Source: an uncultured Oscillospiraceae bacterium
GTDB lineage: Bacteria > Bacillota > Clostridia > Oscillospirales > Oscillospiraceae
Assembly (NCBI GenBank): GCA_947630375.1
Contig: CANRHH010000005.1
Span: 23,327-87,326 of the forward strand
DNA: 64,000 nt
Direction of reading: 5' to 3'
A model generated the notes under the pieces. It worked only from the letters and a program-made list of their open reading frames with translations. It was not told the DNA's origin and ran no database searches. How positions within the stretch are numbered: the first letter of the stretch is position 1; every line of letters starts with the position of its first letter. Both the position numbers and the translations under genes were made by a program. This document shows positions 50,001 through 57,645 of the stretch, piece by piece.

Positions 50001-50458
50001 TTGAGGGTGATGCCCTCCACGTACTCCATGACGATGTACACCGTGTTGTTGGTCTCAAAGAAGTCCCGCACGCTGACGATGGCCTGCTGTTTGTCCATCT
50101 TGGCCATGATTCGGGCTTCCTCCAGGAACTTCTGCTTGCCCCTCTCATAGCTCTTGGCGGCGGCGCCCATGAAGCTGGTCACCTCTGTGGAGACAGAGGC
50201 GTTGCGGGTGGCCCGGTCCACCGGGTAATATTCCTTGACGGCCACCTTCATCTCCAGGCGCAGGTCGCAGCCGATATAGGTAATGCCAAAGCCCCCTTCT
50301 CCCAGGACCCGGCCCACCAGGTAGCGGTCCATCAGGACCGTGCCCGGCGGCAGATGGTGGGGGGAGGGCACGTAGTTCCCCGCTGTCAGGCCGCAGACGG
50401 GGCAGATCTCGCCCTCCGGGACCGGGGACATGCAATAAGGGCAAAAATGCTTATCCAC
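47057..50458 (-). CDS. Ser/Thr kinase with extracellular beta-solenoid-like domain
   Basis: 1133 residues. Zinc ribbon (Cys 6, 9, 19, 22); kinase domain about 45-315 with intact GEGGFG (53-58), Lys75, catalytic HRDISPDN (Asp191, Asn196) and DFG (208-210); acidic/Pro linker; one helix (386-408); then about 720 outward residues made of short, irregular strands rich in Gly, Asn, Asp, with recurring VNxGTI/LxNWGTL/LRNYGYIENYGQIG patterns, as in parallel beta-helix proteins. It probably senses or binds a surface ligand and phosphorylates cytosolic partners. Last gene of the operon. Confidence 0.88.
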   Translation of the reverse strand: MDKHFCPYCMSPVPEGEICPVCGLTAGNYVPSPHHLPPGTVLMDRYLVGRVLGEGGFGITYIGCDLRLEMKVAVKEYYPVDRATRNASVSTEVTSFMGAAAKSYERGKQKFLEEARIMAKMDKQQAIVSVRDFFETNNTVYIVMEYVEGITLKELVEKKGGRIAPEELFPMVEPLFKALSMLHETGLIHRDISPDNLMLEDGKVRLLDFGCAREAGGGKETLTIALKHGYAPLEQYRQKGQGPWTDIYALCATLYYCLTGKAPPQALDRIGEDTLLLPTKLGVHLTEQEERALLKGLRIQPRRRFQTVAELHAALYEDAPVEDDEPERDEPIFPPPVTPVPEVSGLTVDVSQEAAPLPQEEAEAREPESEAEGQPEGRKGIFSRTGYLVGIGVLGLMVVMLLGLFVFPDRGGKAPADGENIPAAEETGEIAGSGAVFVMDWSSGHGPNDLPAAFENEDIDSVLIPEGQHADWNLHELDVTKPLRIEQGASLRCDNVILTGDGQLQVDGEFEGGYLRLEGNTIFHASASAQVWMEGAVIWVDQDKQLQLDDPALSTEIRSTANYVVLDSKVRDALPVTSAEELRRFTNDGFNAGKMLSINADISLDGDFSIAQPMRIKEGVTFSISGNLCLDPGGALLNCGTLNGHLYTNQGAPLVNLGQIGSREDPLQFWFEGGGVIINGGTAWFDDVSRLWLGRFLNLDGGTIGADDLVMVNSTLDNDGTIQALGGSSGFMVSEGGRLRNWGTLTIQSDSQLRNYGYIENYGQIGWGANSRIVNCSLENQGSLTMSSDCHIDQLGALYGAGEFINMDDVPYLRVRGDMDWSRAVTVSSSEALLAELKKDAGDILVEGEVIVDLDRDYELTEGRTLFIEGNLVLNGPGTLTFTGGRLYLIGETGRLDMLTDITLRENGEMRMEGDSTFGGVATLTLDHSVLWGWDGVFDTGGATVRLQNQAVFAPGGIRSIQGGSVFSVNSGSVFVLPWMTDDWLYQTNFTVDPESSLIHLGVCTMTDCQLDIQGQFLTCGWDLQLEDCQMTIGQEGADNGWFDLFVSNLTIQGDSSVINWGTINLDSWDEFGVNLNYNDPEGLVNYGEIWVSTRSYFGSSSAGIRNEGHIGISAYNGFDMSRITGSGKVDFA

Positions 50459-50521
50459 AAAGCCGCATCTCCTTTTTCACTGAGTTTACACCTGTTTTTC
50501 TCACAGTCAAATGGTTTTCTT

Positions 50522-51526
50522 TCACGCGCTCCCCTCTCTTTCCCGGCCGGGAGCGCCGTACAGAGCCGTATACATCTCCCCCATGGACTGAAACCGGCCC
50601 CTGGGGAGGAGGTCCAGGGCCTTGGACAGGCCCTCTCTCTGCCGGGGCGTGAGGGCCACGCCCGGCCAGAAGTCATAGTTCGGCGTTTCTTCATTCTCAT
50701 AGAAACGGTCCAGCGCGTTGGGCAGCAGGCTCCCCGTCAGGCAGTAGGTCATCAGGACGGCCAGCCCGTAGACATCGGTCCAGGGGCCCATCCCTTTCGT
50801 TCCCTGCATCCTCTCCAGCGGGAAAAAGCGAGAGAGTTGGAGCCGGCCGCTCGGGCCGCCCAGTTCATCCGCCACTTTCTGCTCGTCCATGTCCCAGCAG
50901 AAGGCGGGGATACGCAGTTTCCCGTTTTCCACCATGATCTTATCCGGGGAAAATTCCGCCCTGTAGCGCCCCGCCCGGTGGAGCGCGGCCAGGGCCCCGT
51001 ACAGGGGCTCCGCCATGGGGAACAGCTCCTCCGGCGGGATACGCCCGCCCTTTTGCTCCAAATAGGCCCGGAGGGGCAGCCCCTCATAGTCTGCCACGTA
51101 GTACGCCGTGTTATTGGCCGGGAACAGGTCCCGGATGCCGATGGCGCCCGGCGGGCTCCCGATCCGGGCCACCGCCAGCGCTTCCGACAAAAATTTCAAC
51201 TCCAGCTCGTAATAGAATCTCTCTTTCTCCTGATTGTAGAAGGTGGGCGCCCCTCCGCCGCCGTCCAGGCCGCGGTGCGCCAGATTCCTGGAGAAAAACT
51301 CCACTACGACCACGATCCTGTCCCGGCGCAGATCCCGGCTCAGATAGCGCAGCTGCAGGTTTTCCTCGTCCAGGACCCGGCCCAGCAGATAGCGGCCCGC
51401 CAGGATCGTGCCCGGCGGCAGATAGTAGGGAAACCGCTCATAGTCTCCCGCCGCCTGGCCGCAGACGGGGCAGCGCTCCCCCTCCGGGATCGGGGACAGG
51501 CAGTACGGGCAATAGCACATATTCAC
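50522..51526 (-). CDS. Pseudokinase 1 (zinc ribbon plus inactive kinase fold)
   Basis: 334 residues, no membrane helix. It keeps the zinc ribbon (CPYCLSPIPEGERCPVCG) and the whole kinase scaffold (NNTAYYVADYEG; EQKGGRIPPEELFP; GPWTDVYGLAVLMTYCLTG). Catalytic parts are gone: glycine loop lost, Lys75 is Val, HRD is RAE (189-191), the loop Asn is Lys196, DFG is AFC (208-210). The reading frame is intact and the scaffold conserved, so it is a maintained pseudokinase, not a decaying gene. Overlaps its upstream paralogue by 4 nt. Confidence 0.85.
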   Translation of the reverse strand: MNMCYCPYCLSPIPEGERCPVCGQAAGDYERFPYYLPPGTILAGRYLLGRVLDEENLQLRYLSRDLRRDRIVVVVEFFSRNLAHRGLDGGGGAPTFYNQEKERFYYELELKFLSEALAVARIGSPPGAIGIRDLFPANNTAYYVADYEGLPLRAYLEQKGGRIPPEELFPMAEPLYGALAALHRAGRYRAEFSPDKIMVENGKLRIPAFCWDMDEQKVADELGGPSGRLQLSRFFPLERMQGTKGMGPWTDVYGLAVLMTYCLTGSLLPNALDRFYENEETPNYDFWPGVALTPRQREGLSKALDLLPRGRFQSMGEMYTALYGAPGREREGSA

Positions 51527-52518
51527 AAAGACGCCCCTCCTTTTTCATGGGGCCGGGGCCCCGTCCGCTCTCTCCTCCAGGGAAGCCGGAAGGGTCCGAA
51601 CCGGCTTTTCCTCTCTTTCGCGGCCGGCGCGCTGTACAGGGCCTCCCGCATTTCCTCCGGCGACTGAAACCGGTCCACGGCCTTGAGCTCCAGGGCTTTG
51701 CGCAGAGCCGCCTTTTGTCCCGGCGTGAGGGCCGCGCCCGGCCAGTCCGGAAAGTCCGGCGCGGCCTTGCCGAGGCGCGCAAACACGTCCGGCGGCTCGG
51801 CCCCCGTCAGGCAGTAGCTCAGCATGGCGGCCAGGCTGTAGACGTCGGTCCAGGGGCCCCGCTTTTTGCCGGGAGGGATCCTCTCCAACGGGAGAAATGG
51901 GGACAATTGGTGTGAGCCCTGATCCCAGGTATCCTTAAATTCTTCCCCGCCCCAGTGGAAAGCCGGCAGGCGCAGCCCTCCGTTTTCCACCATGATCTTT
52001 CTGGGGGAGAACTCCGCCCCGTAACGCCCCGCCCGGTGGAAAGCGGCCAGGGCGCCGAAGGCAGGCTCCGCCAGGGGAAAAAGCTCCTCCGGCGGGATAC
52101 GCCCGCCCTTTTGCTCCAAATAGGCCCGGAGAGAGCATCTTTCGGCGTAGTCCGCCACATAGTACCCGGTGTTGTTGGCCTGGAAGAAATGCCGCACGCC
52201 GATCACCGCCGGCTGCCTCTCCACCCGGGCCGCGGCCAGCGCCGCCAGCATAAAGCGCGCCAGCCCCCGGGTATAGAGCAGCCCGCTCTCTGGATCCTCT
52301 CGGGCCAGAGTCAGGGAGGCACCCTCCCGGCGCGCCAAGGTGAAGGGGGCAAACTCCGCCACCGTCACGTCCTCCTCCCGGTACAGATCCCGGCCCCGGT
52401 AGGCGAGGATGACGCCGTCGTTCTCCAGGAACCGCTCTATCCGGTAGCGCTCCTGCAAAACCGCGCCGGGCGGCAGGGGGAGCACGTCTTCCGGCATCCA
52501 CGCAGGTCTTCCCTCCAT
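51523..52518 (-). CDS. Pseudokinase 2 (inactive kinase fold, no zinc ribbon)
   Basis: 331 residues, cytosolic. Paralogue of the next gene in the operon (shared ANNTxYYVADY, EQKGGRIPPEELFP, EFSPxKIMVENG). The ATP Lys is Ala54, HRD is GAE (167-169), the loop Asn is Lys174, DFG is AFH (186-188). The C terminus is basic (RKSRFGPFRLPWRRERTG). The N-terminal zinc ribbon is missing. Likely an allosteric partner or scaffold for the active kinases on either side. It begins 6 nt after the active kinase gene. Confidence 0.85.
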   Translation of the reverse strand: MEGRPAWMPEDVLPLPPGAVLQERYRIERFLENDGVILAYRGRDLYREEDVTVAEFAPFTLARREGASLTLAREDPESGLLYTRGLARFMLAALAAARVERQPAVIGVRHFFQANNTGYYVADYAERCSLRAYLEQKGGRIPPEELFPLAEPAFGALAAFHRAGRYGAEFSPRKIMVENGGLRLPAFHWGGEEFKDTWDQGSHQLSPFLPLERIPPGKKRGPWTDVYSLAAMLSYCLTGAEPPDVFARLGKAAPDFPDWPGAALTPGQKAALRKALELKAVDRFQSPEEMREALYSAPAAKERKSRFGPFRLPWRRERTGPRPHEKGGASL

Positions 52519-52524
52519 CGCCTC

Positions 52525-53682
52525 TTACGAACCGAGGAGGAAGATCAGCAGCAGGACGATCGCCCCCAGGACGACCCCCACCAGCAGCTTGTTGTCTGTC
52601 AAAAAGCGCCGGAGCTTTTCCGCGCCGCTCTCCGACGCATAGAAAGCGTCGGGGAGCCCGGCGGCCGGAGACGGTGCCGGGTCCGGGGCGGGAGCCGGGC
52701 TGGGACGCGGCGGCTCCATCCGGGCCAGAAGCTCCTCTACCTTCTGGGGCCGGCTGCTGGGCTGGAGCCCCAGCCCCCACAGCAGTATCAGCTCCTGCTC
52801 CTGGCTGATGTCCGCCCCCAGGGCGGAGGGAGCCGGCAGGGGATCCGGCTGCCCGTCCACAGAGGCCATCAGCCGGTCCGGCGCCGCCGGGGGCACCTTG
52901 CCGGTGACGCAATAGAACACCGTGGCGCACAGAGCGTAAATATCGGTGCTGGGGGTCTGGCCCCGGGTGGTATACTGCTCCAGAGGGGCAAAGCCCGGCT
53001 TGAGCACCACGGTCATGGACCGGCCGTCCTCCATCGCCCGGGCGCAGCCGAAATCCAGCAGCTTAAAGCCCCCGTCCGGCAGGCGCATGATGTTGTCCGG
53101 GGCGATATCCCGGTGCAGCACCCCCGCCTCGTGGAGGCTGCCCAGATCCTTCAGCAGGGGCAGCAGATCCTTCAGCAGCGCATCCAGGGGCAGCGGCCCC
53201 TGCTGCTCCACGATCTCCTGGAGCGTGGAGCCGTTCAGGTATTCCATCACCATGTAGGCGGTGCCGTTGGCTTCGAAGAAGTCCAGCACCCGCACCACCG
53301 AGGGGATCTGGCCCACGGCCCGCAGCATACTGGCCTCGCTTAAAAAGCTGCGCATCCCGTGGCCGTAATTCTCCTCCATTTTCGGCAGCACGGTGACGCT
53401 GCCGTCCGCCTCCCGCTGGGGCTGGCAGCGGATGGGAAAATACTCCTTGATGGCCACCACCCGGCCGGAGCTCAGCTCCCGGCCGATATAGGTGATGCCG
53501 AAGCCCCCCTCGCCCTTGATGCGGCCGACCTGGAAGGAGTGGCCGCTCTGGCTGTAGAGGACGGTGCCCACGGGGAGCTGATGGCTTTCGTTTTCCTGGT
53601 CCGTCCTGTTCCCGCAGGCCGGGCAGAACTCGGCCCCCTCCGGGAGCTTTTCCATGCAGCAGGGGCAATAATCCATCGCCAT
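52525..53682 (-). CDS. Tail-anchored Ser/Thr protein kinase
   Basis: 385 residues. Zinc ribbon (CPCCMEKLPEGAEFCPACG), active kinase domain with GEGGFG (58-63), Lys79, HRDIAPDN (Asp192, Asn197), DFG (210-212), then a Pro-rich linker and a single C-terminal helix (about 366-384) with nearly nothing beyond it. The kinase therefore faces the cytosol with no extracellular sensor, so input must come from partners. GGGAGG precedes the ATG, overlapping the end of the protease-FHA gene region. Confidence 0.9.
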   Translation of the reverse strand: MAMDYCPCCMEKLPEGAEFCPACGNRTDQENESHQLPVGTVLYSQSGHSFQVGRIKGEGGFGITYIGRELSSGRVVAIKEYFPIRCQPQREADGSVTVLPKMEENYGHGMRSFLSEASMLRAVGQIPSVVRVLDFFEANGTAYMVMEYLNGSTLQEIVEQQGPLPLDALLKDLLPLLKDLGSLHEAGVLHRDIAPDNIMRLPDGGFKLLDFGCARAMEDGRSMTVVLKPGFAPLEQYTTRGQTPSTDIYALCATVFYCVTGKVPPAAPDRLMASVDGQPDPLPAPSALGADISQEQELILLWGLGLQPSSRPQKVEELLARMEPPRPSPAPAPDPAPSPAAGLPDAFYASESGAEKLRRFLTDNKLLVGVVLGAIVLLLIFLLGS

Positions 53683-53683
53683 C

Positions 53684-55087
53684 TCATTTGCCTCCCTTGC
53701 TCACCAGCGTGAAGCACTCCTGGGGAGAACCCAGATAAAAGCTGTCTCCCGGGCGCAGCTGCACAGACTGGCCGCCCGCCAGCCGGGTGCCGGGCTGGAT
53801 ATAAGTACCGTGGGAGGAGCCCAGGTCCTGCAAATAGACCTTGCCGCTCTCCACCCAGAGGCCGCAGTGGCGGCCGCTGACGCCGGGGGTGTCCTGGGGG
53901 AAGAGGATGTTGCTCCGCTGGCGATCCCGGCCCAGGACCACCGGGCTGCTGTTGCGCAGCATGAAGCGCTGCCCGGCCAGCGCGCCGGAGACACCCTGGA
54001 TCCGGTACCCGGAGTCGTCCGCCGCGGCGGGGGCCGCGGGAGCGGTGGCCGGGAAGTTGGGGGCCGGCGCCGGGCTGGGGGGTACGGCGGCCGCCTCTTT
54101 GGCCGGGGCAGGGGCTTTGCGCTTTCCGAGCACCAAAACCGCCGCCACGATAGCCGCCGCGGCCACCACGCCCACGATCACCCAGACCACCGGGAAACCG
54201 GAGTCCTCGTCCTTCGGGTCGGGCTGCGCAGCGGGCACCCCTGTGGCGGCGGGCTGCTCCACAGCCGGGCTCTCTCCGGCCAGCATATAGTCCACGCCGT
54301 TGCGGTCGAGCAGGGTGATCGCCTCCTCGATGTTCACCGCGTAGTAGATCTTATCCACGGTCTGCTGGCTGACGGAGGTGACGCTCAGGTAGTTCACGCC
54401 CACCGCCTGCCCCTGGGCGTTCACCAGGGGTCCGCCGGAGTTGCCGCTGGAGATGGTGGCGTCGGTCTGGATCCGCCGGGCCATGGTGCCGCTCTCGGTA
54501 AAGAGGCGGCTGATGGTGCCGGTGGTGATGGTCACGTCATCCGCGCCCCACTGGGAGGTGGGGCCGGCAAATTCATTGTCCGAGAGGCCGGGGAAGCCGA
54601 TGGCGTAGACCGGGCTGCCCACCATGTCGATGGTGGGGGCGCACAGCGTCAGCGGCACGCGCTGGTCCGTGGGGTTCTCCAGCCGCAGCAGGGCCAGGTC
54701 CGCCGAGGCGCTGTAATCCACCACCTGGGCCTGCACATAGCTGCTGCTGTCGAAGAACACAAAGACGTGGACCCGGGCGTTGTAGACCTGGTCCTCATCC
54801 TCGATCTGCATCAACTGGCCGGCGCCGTTTTCCAAAAAATCCTCCACCACATGGTGGTTGGTGATCAGATATTCCGGCGCCTTGCCGTTTTCTCCCACAA
54901 AGAAGCCGGTGCCGTAGCCGAAGCTGCCGGCGACGGTGCCCTCCACGTCCAGCACGGTGGACACCACGGCCACGCTGTTGCGGGCCTGGGTATAGGCCGC
55001 GCCGTCCGCGGAGGCCGCCGGCGCCAGGAAGGCGCAGAACAGGCACAGGCAGACAGCCAGGGCAAAGACTGTTTTTCTCTTTCTCAT
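53684..55087 (-). CDS. Secreted trypsin-like protease with cytosolic FHA domain
   Basis: 467 residues. Signal peptide; HtrA/trypsin-like domain outside the cell with His79 (TNHHVV), Asp130 (SADLALL) and Ser217 (GNSGGP), all in place; helix about 300-322; Ala/Pro linker; FHA domain (about 375-455) with VVLGRDRQRSNI, SGRHC and DLGSSHGTY. A phosphothreonine reader inside tied to a protease outside suggests inside-out control of proteolysis. There is no PDZ domain. Confidence 0.9.
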   Translation of the reverse strand: MRKRKTVFALAVCLCLFCAFLAPAASADGAAYTQARNSVAVVSTVLDVEGTVAGSFGYGTGFFVGENGKAPEYLITNHHVVEDFLENGAGQLMQIEDEDQVYNARVHVFVFFDSSSYVQAQVVDYSASADLALLRLENPTDQRVPLTLCAPTIDMVGSPVYAIGFPGLSDNEFAGPTSQWGADDVTITTGTISRLFTESGTMARRIQTDATISSGNSGGPLVNAQGQAVGVNYLSVTSVSQQTVDKIYYAVNIEEAITLLDRNGVDYMLAGESPAVEQPAATGVPAAQPDPKDEDSGFPVVWVIVGVVAAAAIVAAVLVLGKRKAPAPAKEAAAVPPSPAPAPNFPATAPAAPAAADDSGYRIQGVSGALAGQRFMLRNSSPVVLGRDRQRSNILFPQDTPGVSGRHCGLWVESGKVYLQDLGSSHGTYIQPGTRLAGGQSVQLRPGDSFYLGSPQECFTLVSKGGK

Positions 55088-55102
55088 GTTCTCTCCCTCC
55101 CG

Positions 55103-55816
55103 TTATATGTTGAGCCAGACGGCGGCGGCGGTGTTGTTGTCGTTATCGGGGCCGATGCGGCTTTTCAGCAGGGCGCGCATGGCGTCCAGCCAGGCCTGGG
55201 GATCCCGGGCGGTCCGGAGCGTCTGCTCCATCTCCCGCTCGTACACATACTCCCAAAATCCGTCCGAGCAGAGCAAAAAGGCGTGCCGCCCGGGGACGAG
55301 CCGCTTTTCTCCCGTATCCACGGTGACGCCCCCCTCCGCGCCCAAGGCCCGGAAGATCCGGCTGCGGTCCTCGTGGAAGCGGATCTCCTCGGGGCGGATC
55401 TGCCCCAGGGCCACGGCGATCTGGGAGGCGCTGTGATCCTGGGTCTGGTAGACGAGGGCGCCGTCCTGGAAATGGTACAGGCGGCTGTCGCCCACGTGGG
55501 CCCAGTCCATGCGCCCCTGCTCCAGCAGCAGCACCGCCACGGTGGATTTCATCTTGCAGGCGGGGGTCTGCATGGCGAGGATGGCCCGGTGGGCCGCCTG
55601 GATCAGCGCCGTCAGGGAGCTGGGGGTGGAATTGCCCGTCCAGCCCTCTAAGATCGTCCGGGCCGCCGCCTGGGAGGCCCGGTCGCCTCCGCCGTGGCCG
55701 CCCAGGCCGTCCGCTACCAGCACGCAGGCCCGGTCGTCTCCGATGGTCCGGATCCCCACGCTGTCCTCGTTGCAGGGCCGTCCGCCGATGTCGGAATAGC
55801 TTGCCGTTAAAATCAA
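55103..55816 (-). CDS. PP2C-type protein phosphatase, soluble
   Basis: About 237 residues. PP2C motifs: NEDSVG, LVADGLGGHGGGDRAS, STVAVLLL, AHVGDSRLYHF, LLCSDGFWEYV, PDNDNNTAAAVWL. Metal-binding Asp residues are present. It removes phosphate from Ser/Thr. The start is uncertain: no ATG in a suitable place; TTG at 55816 lies 10 nt after GGAGG (an ATT three bases earlier is possible). It overlaps the end of the upstream phosphatase gene. Confidence 0.88.
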   Translation of the reverse strand: MILTASYSDIGGRPCNEDSVGIRTIGDDRACVLVADGLGGHGGGDRASQAAARTILEGWTGNSTPSSLTALIQAAHRAILAMQTPACKMKSTVAVLLLEQGRMDWAHVGDSRLYHFQDGALVYQTQDHSASQIAVALGQIRPEEIRFHEDRSRIFRALGAEGGVTVDTGEKRLVPGRHAFLLCSDGFWEYVYEREMEQTLRTARDPQAWLDAMRALLKSRIGPDNDNNTAAAVWLNI

Positions 55817-55821
55817 AATGA

Positions 55822-56895
55822 TCAGGCCTCCTTTTGCTCGGAAGCGGGCGCCTCCCCCAGGCACTGGAGAATGATGCCCGTATAGTTGTCCTGGTTCACA
55901 TAGCCCTTGGCGGCGATCAGCTCATTCAGCCGGCCGGCGGCCTCCTCCGCGTCCCCTTCCAGGGCCGCGCAGAGCTCCTCCGCCTCCAGGGCGTTGTAGA
56001 TCCCGTCGCTCATGAGAATGAGTTTGTCCCCGGGCCGCACGGCCACCGGCTCGGAGGGCATGTCGATATACTTGACCGTGCCCATGCCCACAAAGCTCAC
56101 CAGGCCGCTGCCCCGCTCGTCGGCATAGACCTCCTGCAGGGACAGCTCCCCGTTGACGGCCCGCAGCATCAGCTCGTTGCGGAAAATGTGCTCCCGGTTC
56201 AAAAGCAGCAGCGCCCCATCCCGCAGGAGATAGATATGGCTGTCCCCCATGGACAGGAAGCTGAAGCTCTGGTCCTTCAGCAGGCCCATGGCCAGGGTGG
56301 ACCCGCTTTTGCGCAGCCCCTCGTCCCCCAGCATGTGGTTCACCTTCTGCACCGCCTGCCGGGTCAGATCCAGCAGCTGCCGCTCCGGTTCCTCCTGGGG
56401 CAGATAGGGGAAAGCGCTCAAAATGGTCTCCACGGTAGCCATGCTGACCTTGTCCCCGTCCTCCAGGCCGCCCATGCCGTCGGCCACGATGGCCAGCAGG
56501 CCGTGACTGCGGATGAGCGCCGGGTCAGACACGGCGAAGCAGTCCTGTTGATATTCCCGGGCCCCCTGGGCGTGGAGCTTGCCGATCCGGATCTGGGTGA
56601 TCTCAGACGGGGCCTCCGGCTCCTGGGCCGGGCGCAGTTGTTTGCTCAGTTTCATATTTCTTATCACCAGAATAAGGACCCCCAGGGCCAGCACGGCCAG
56701 CAGCACGGCCAGGCCGATGACCAGCGGCGCCGGCAGGGCGAGCAGCGCCGGCCCCGCGGCTTCCGGGGCGGCGGTGACCGCCGGCGCGGCGGAAACGACC
56801 GGCGCGGCAGAGACTACCTGTGCGGGCAGCTCCGGGGGGAGAGTCGGGATGGGGGTGCTCTGCACCCCCAAAGCAGTCAGTTGTCCTTGTATCAT
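55822..56895 (-). CDS. PP2C-type phosphatase with N-terminal membrane helix
   Basis: 357 residues. A short Pro/Ala-rich outward N terminus, one helix (about 55-79), then a cytosolic PP2C domain: REYQQDCFAV, AIVADGMGGLEDGD, STLAMGLL, LSMGDSHIYL, ILMSDGIYNAL, QDNYTGIIL. Membrane placement differs from the soluble phosphatase next to it, so the pair may act on different pools. AGGAG precedes the ATG. Confidence 0.9.
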   Translation of the reverse strand: MIQGQLTALGVQSTPIPTLPPELPAQVVSAAPVVSAAPAVTAAPEAAGPALLALPAPLVIGLAVLLAVLALGVLILVIRNMKLSKQLRPAQEPEAPSEITQIRIGKLHAQGAREYQQDCFAVSDPALIRSHGLLAIVADGMGGLEDGDKVSMATVETILSAFPYLPQEEPERQLLDLTRQAVQKVNHMLGDEGLRKSGSTLAMGLLKDQSFSFLSMGDSHIYLLRDGALLLLNREHIFRNELMLRAVNGELSLQEVYADERGSGLVSFVGMGTVKYIDMPSEPVAVRPGDKLILMSDGIYNALEAEELCAALEGDAEEAAGRLNELIAAKGYVNQDNYTGIILQCLGEAPASEQKEA

Positions 56896-56905
56896 ACCTT
56901 GTCTC

Positions 56906-57613
56906 CTACTTGTTGTTCGTGTCGCCCCAGGAGAAATTCTCCCCGCAGAAGCCTACGAACAGCAGCTGGGTGGTGCCGATGGTGATCCGGTCATAGTTGT
57001 GCAGCTCCGCGCCGCCGCCGATGGCCGGGATGTCGTTGACCAGCAGCACGTTTTTCCCCTGCTCGTGGGCGATGTAAAAGCGGTTGGTCTGGGGGACGTA
57101 GGTGATGTTGGAGTCTTTCTCCCCGGAGATGGTCTGGTCGCCCCGGATGCAGATATCCCCCGCCTCCCGGCCGATATAGTTATACCCGGTGTGGATGCGG
57201 TAATCCGTGCCCCGGCAGGGCCCGCTCACCGCTACCAGCCAGCCCACCACCGGAGAGGGGGCCCCTGTGGGCGTGGCGGCGTCCACAAACTGGGTCTTGT
57301 TCATCCGGGAGGACAGGCCGCTCAGCTGCTCGGGGGCTTTGGTGGGCGTGAAGTTGCCGCTGCCGTTCATGCCGGGATAGTTGGCCGGGTTGCCCGCCAG
57401 CGGGTCCACGGTGGGGGAGAAATTGCCCTGGGGGCCGACCACCGTGGCCGGCGGGGAAAAGGTCTCGGACGCGGGATAGGGGATCGCAAAGGGGTCCTGG
57501 GTCGGCGCGAAGCTGGCGTTCCCCCCGCAGAAGGGGCAAGTGGCGTCTTTGACGGCGTCATAAAAATTGTGACACACGGGGCAGGAAACGATTTTCTGAT
57601 GGATCTCAGCCAT
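56906..57613 (-). CDS. Zinc-ribbon FHA adaptor with repeated FxPT motifs
   Basis: 235 residues. N-terminal CPVC...CPFCG zinc ribbon (Cys 11, 14, 26, 29); a disordered linker with FAPTQDP (35-41), FSPTVDP (65-71), FTPTKAP (88-94) and the related FSPPATV; then an FHA domain from about 125 (YNYIGREAGDICI, TISGEKDSNI, NDIPAIGGGAELHNYDRITIG). The Thr residues in the linker are candidate kinase sites, as in the GarA/OdhI type of FHA switch. The usual SxxH of the FHA core is altered. Confidence 0.8.
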   Translation of the reverse strand: MAEIHQKIVSCPVCHNFYDAVKDATCPFCGGNASFAPTQDPFAIPYPASETFSPPATVVGPQGNFSPTVDPLAGNPANYPGMNGSGNFTPTKAPEQLSGLSSRMNKTQFVDAATPTGAPSPVVGWLVAVSGPCRGTDYRIHTGYNYIGREAGDICIRGDQTISGEKDSNITYVPQTNRFYIAHEQGKNVLLVNDIPAIGGGAELHNYDRITIGTTQLLFVGFCGENFSWGDTNNK

Positions 57614-57645
57614 GATGGAATACCTCCTGTAATTTTATCATGATT

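Noticed and set aside
50522-52518. Pseudogenes of kinases
   Set aside because: Frames and ribosome sites are intact and the scaffold is conserved, so inactive but maintained proteins are more likely.
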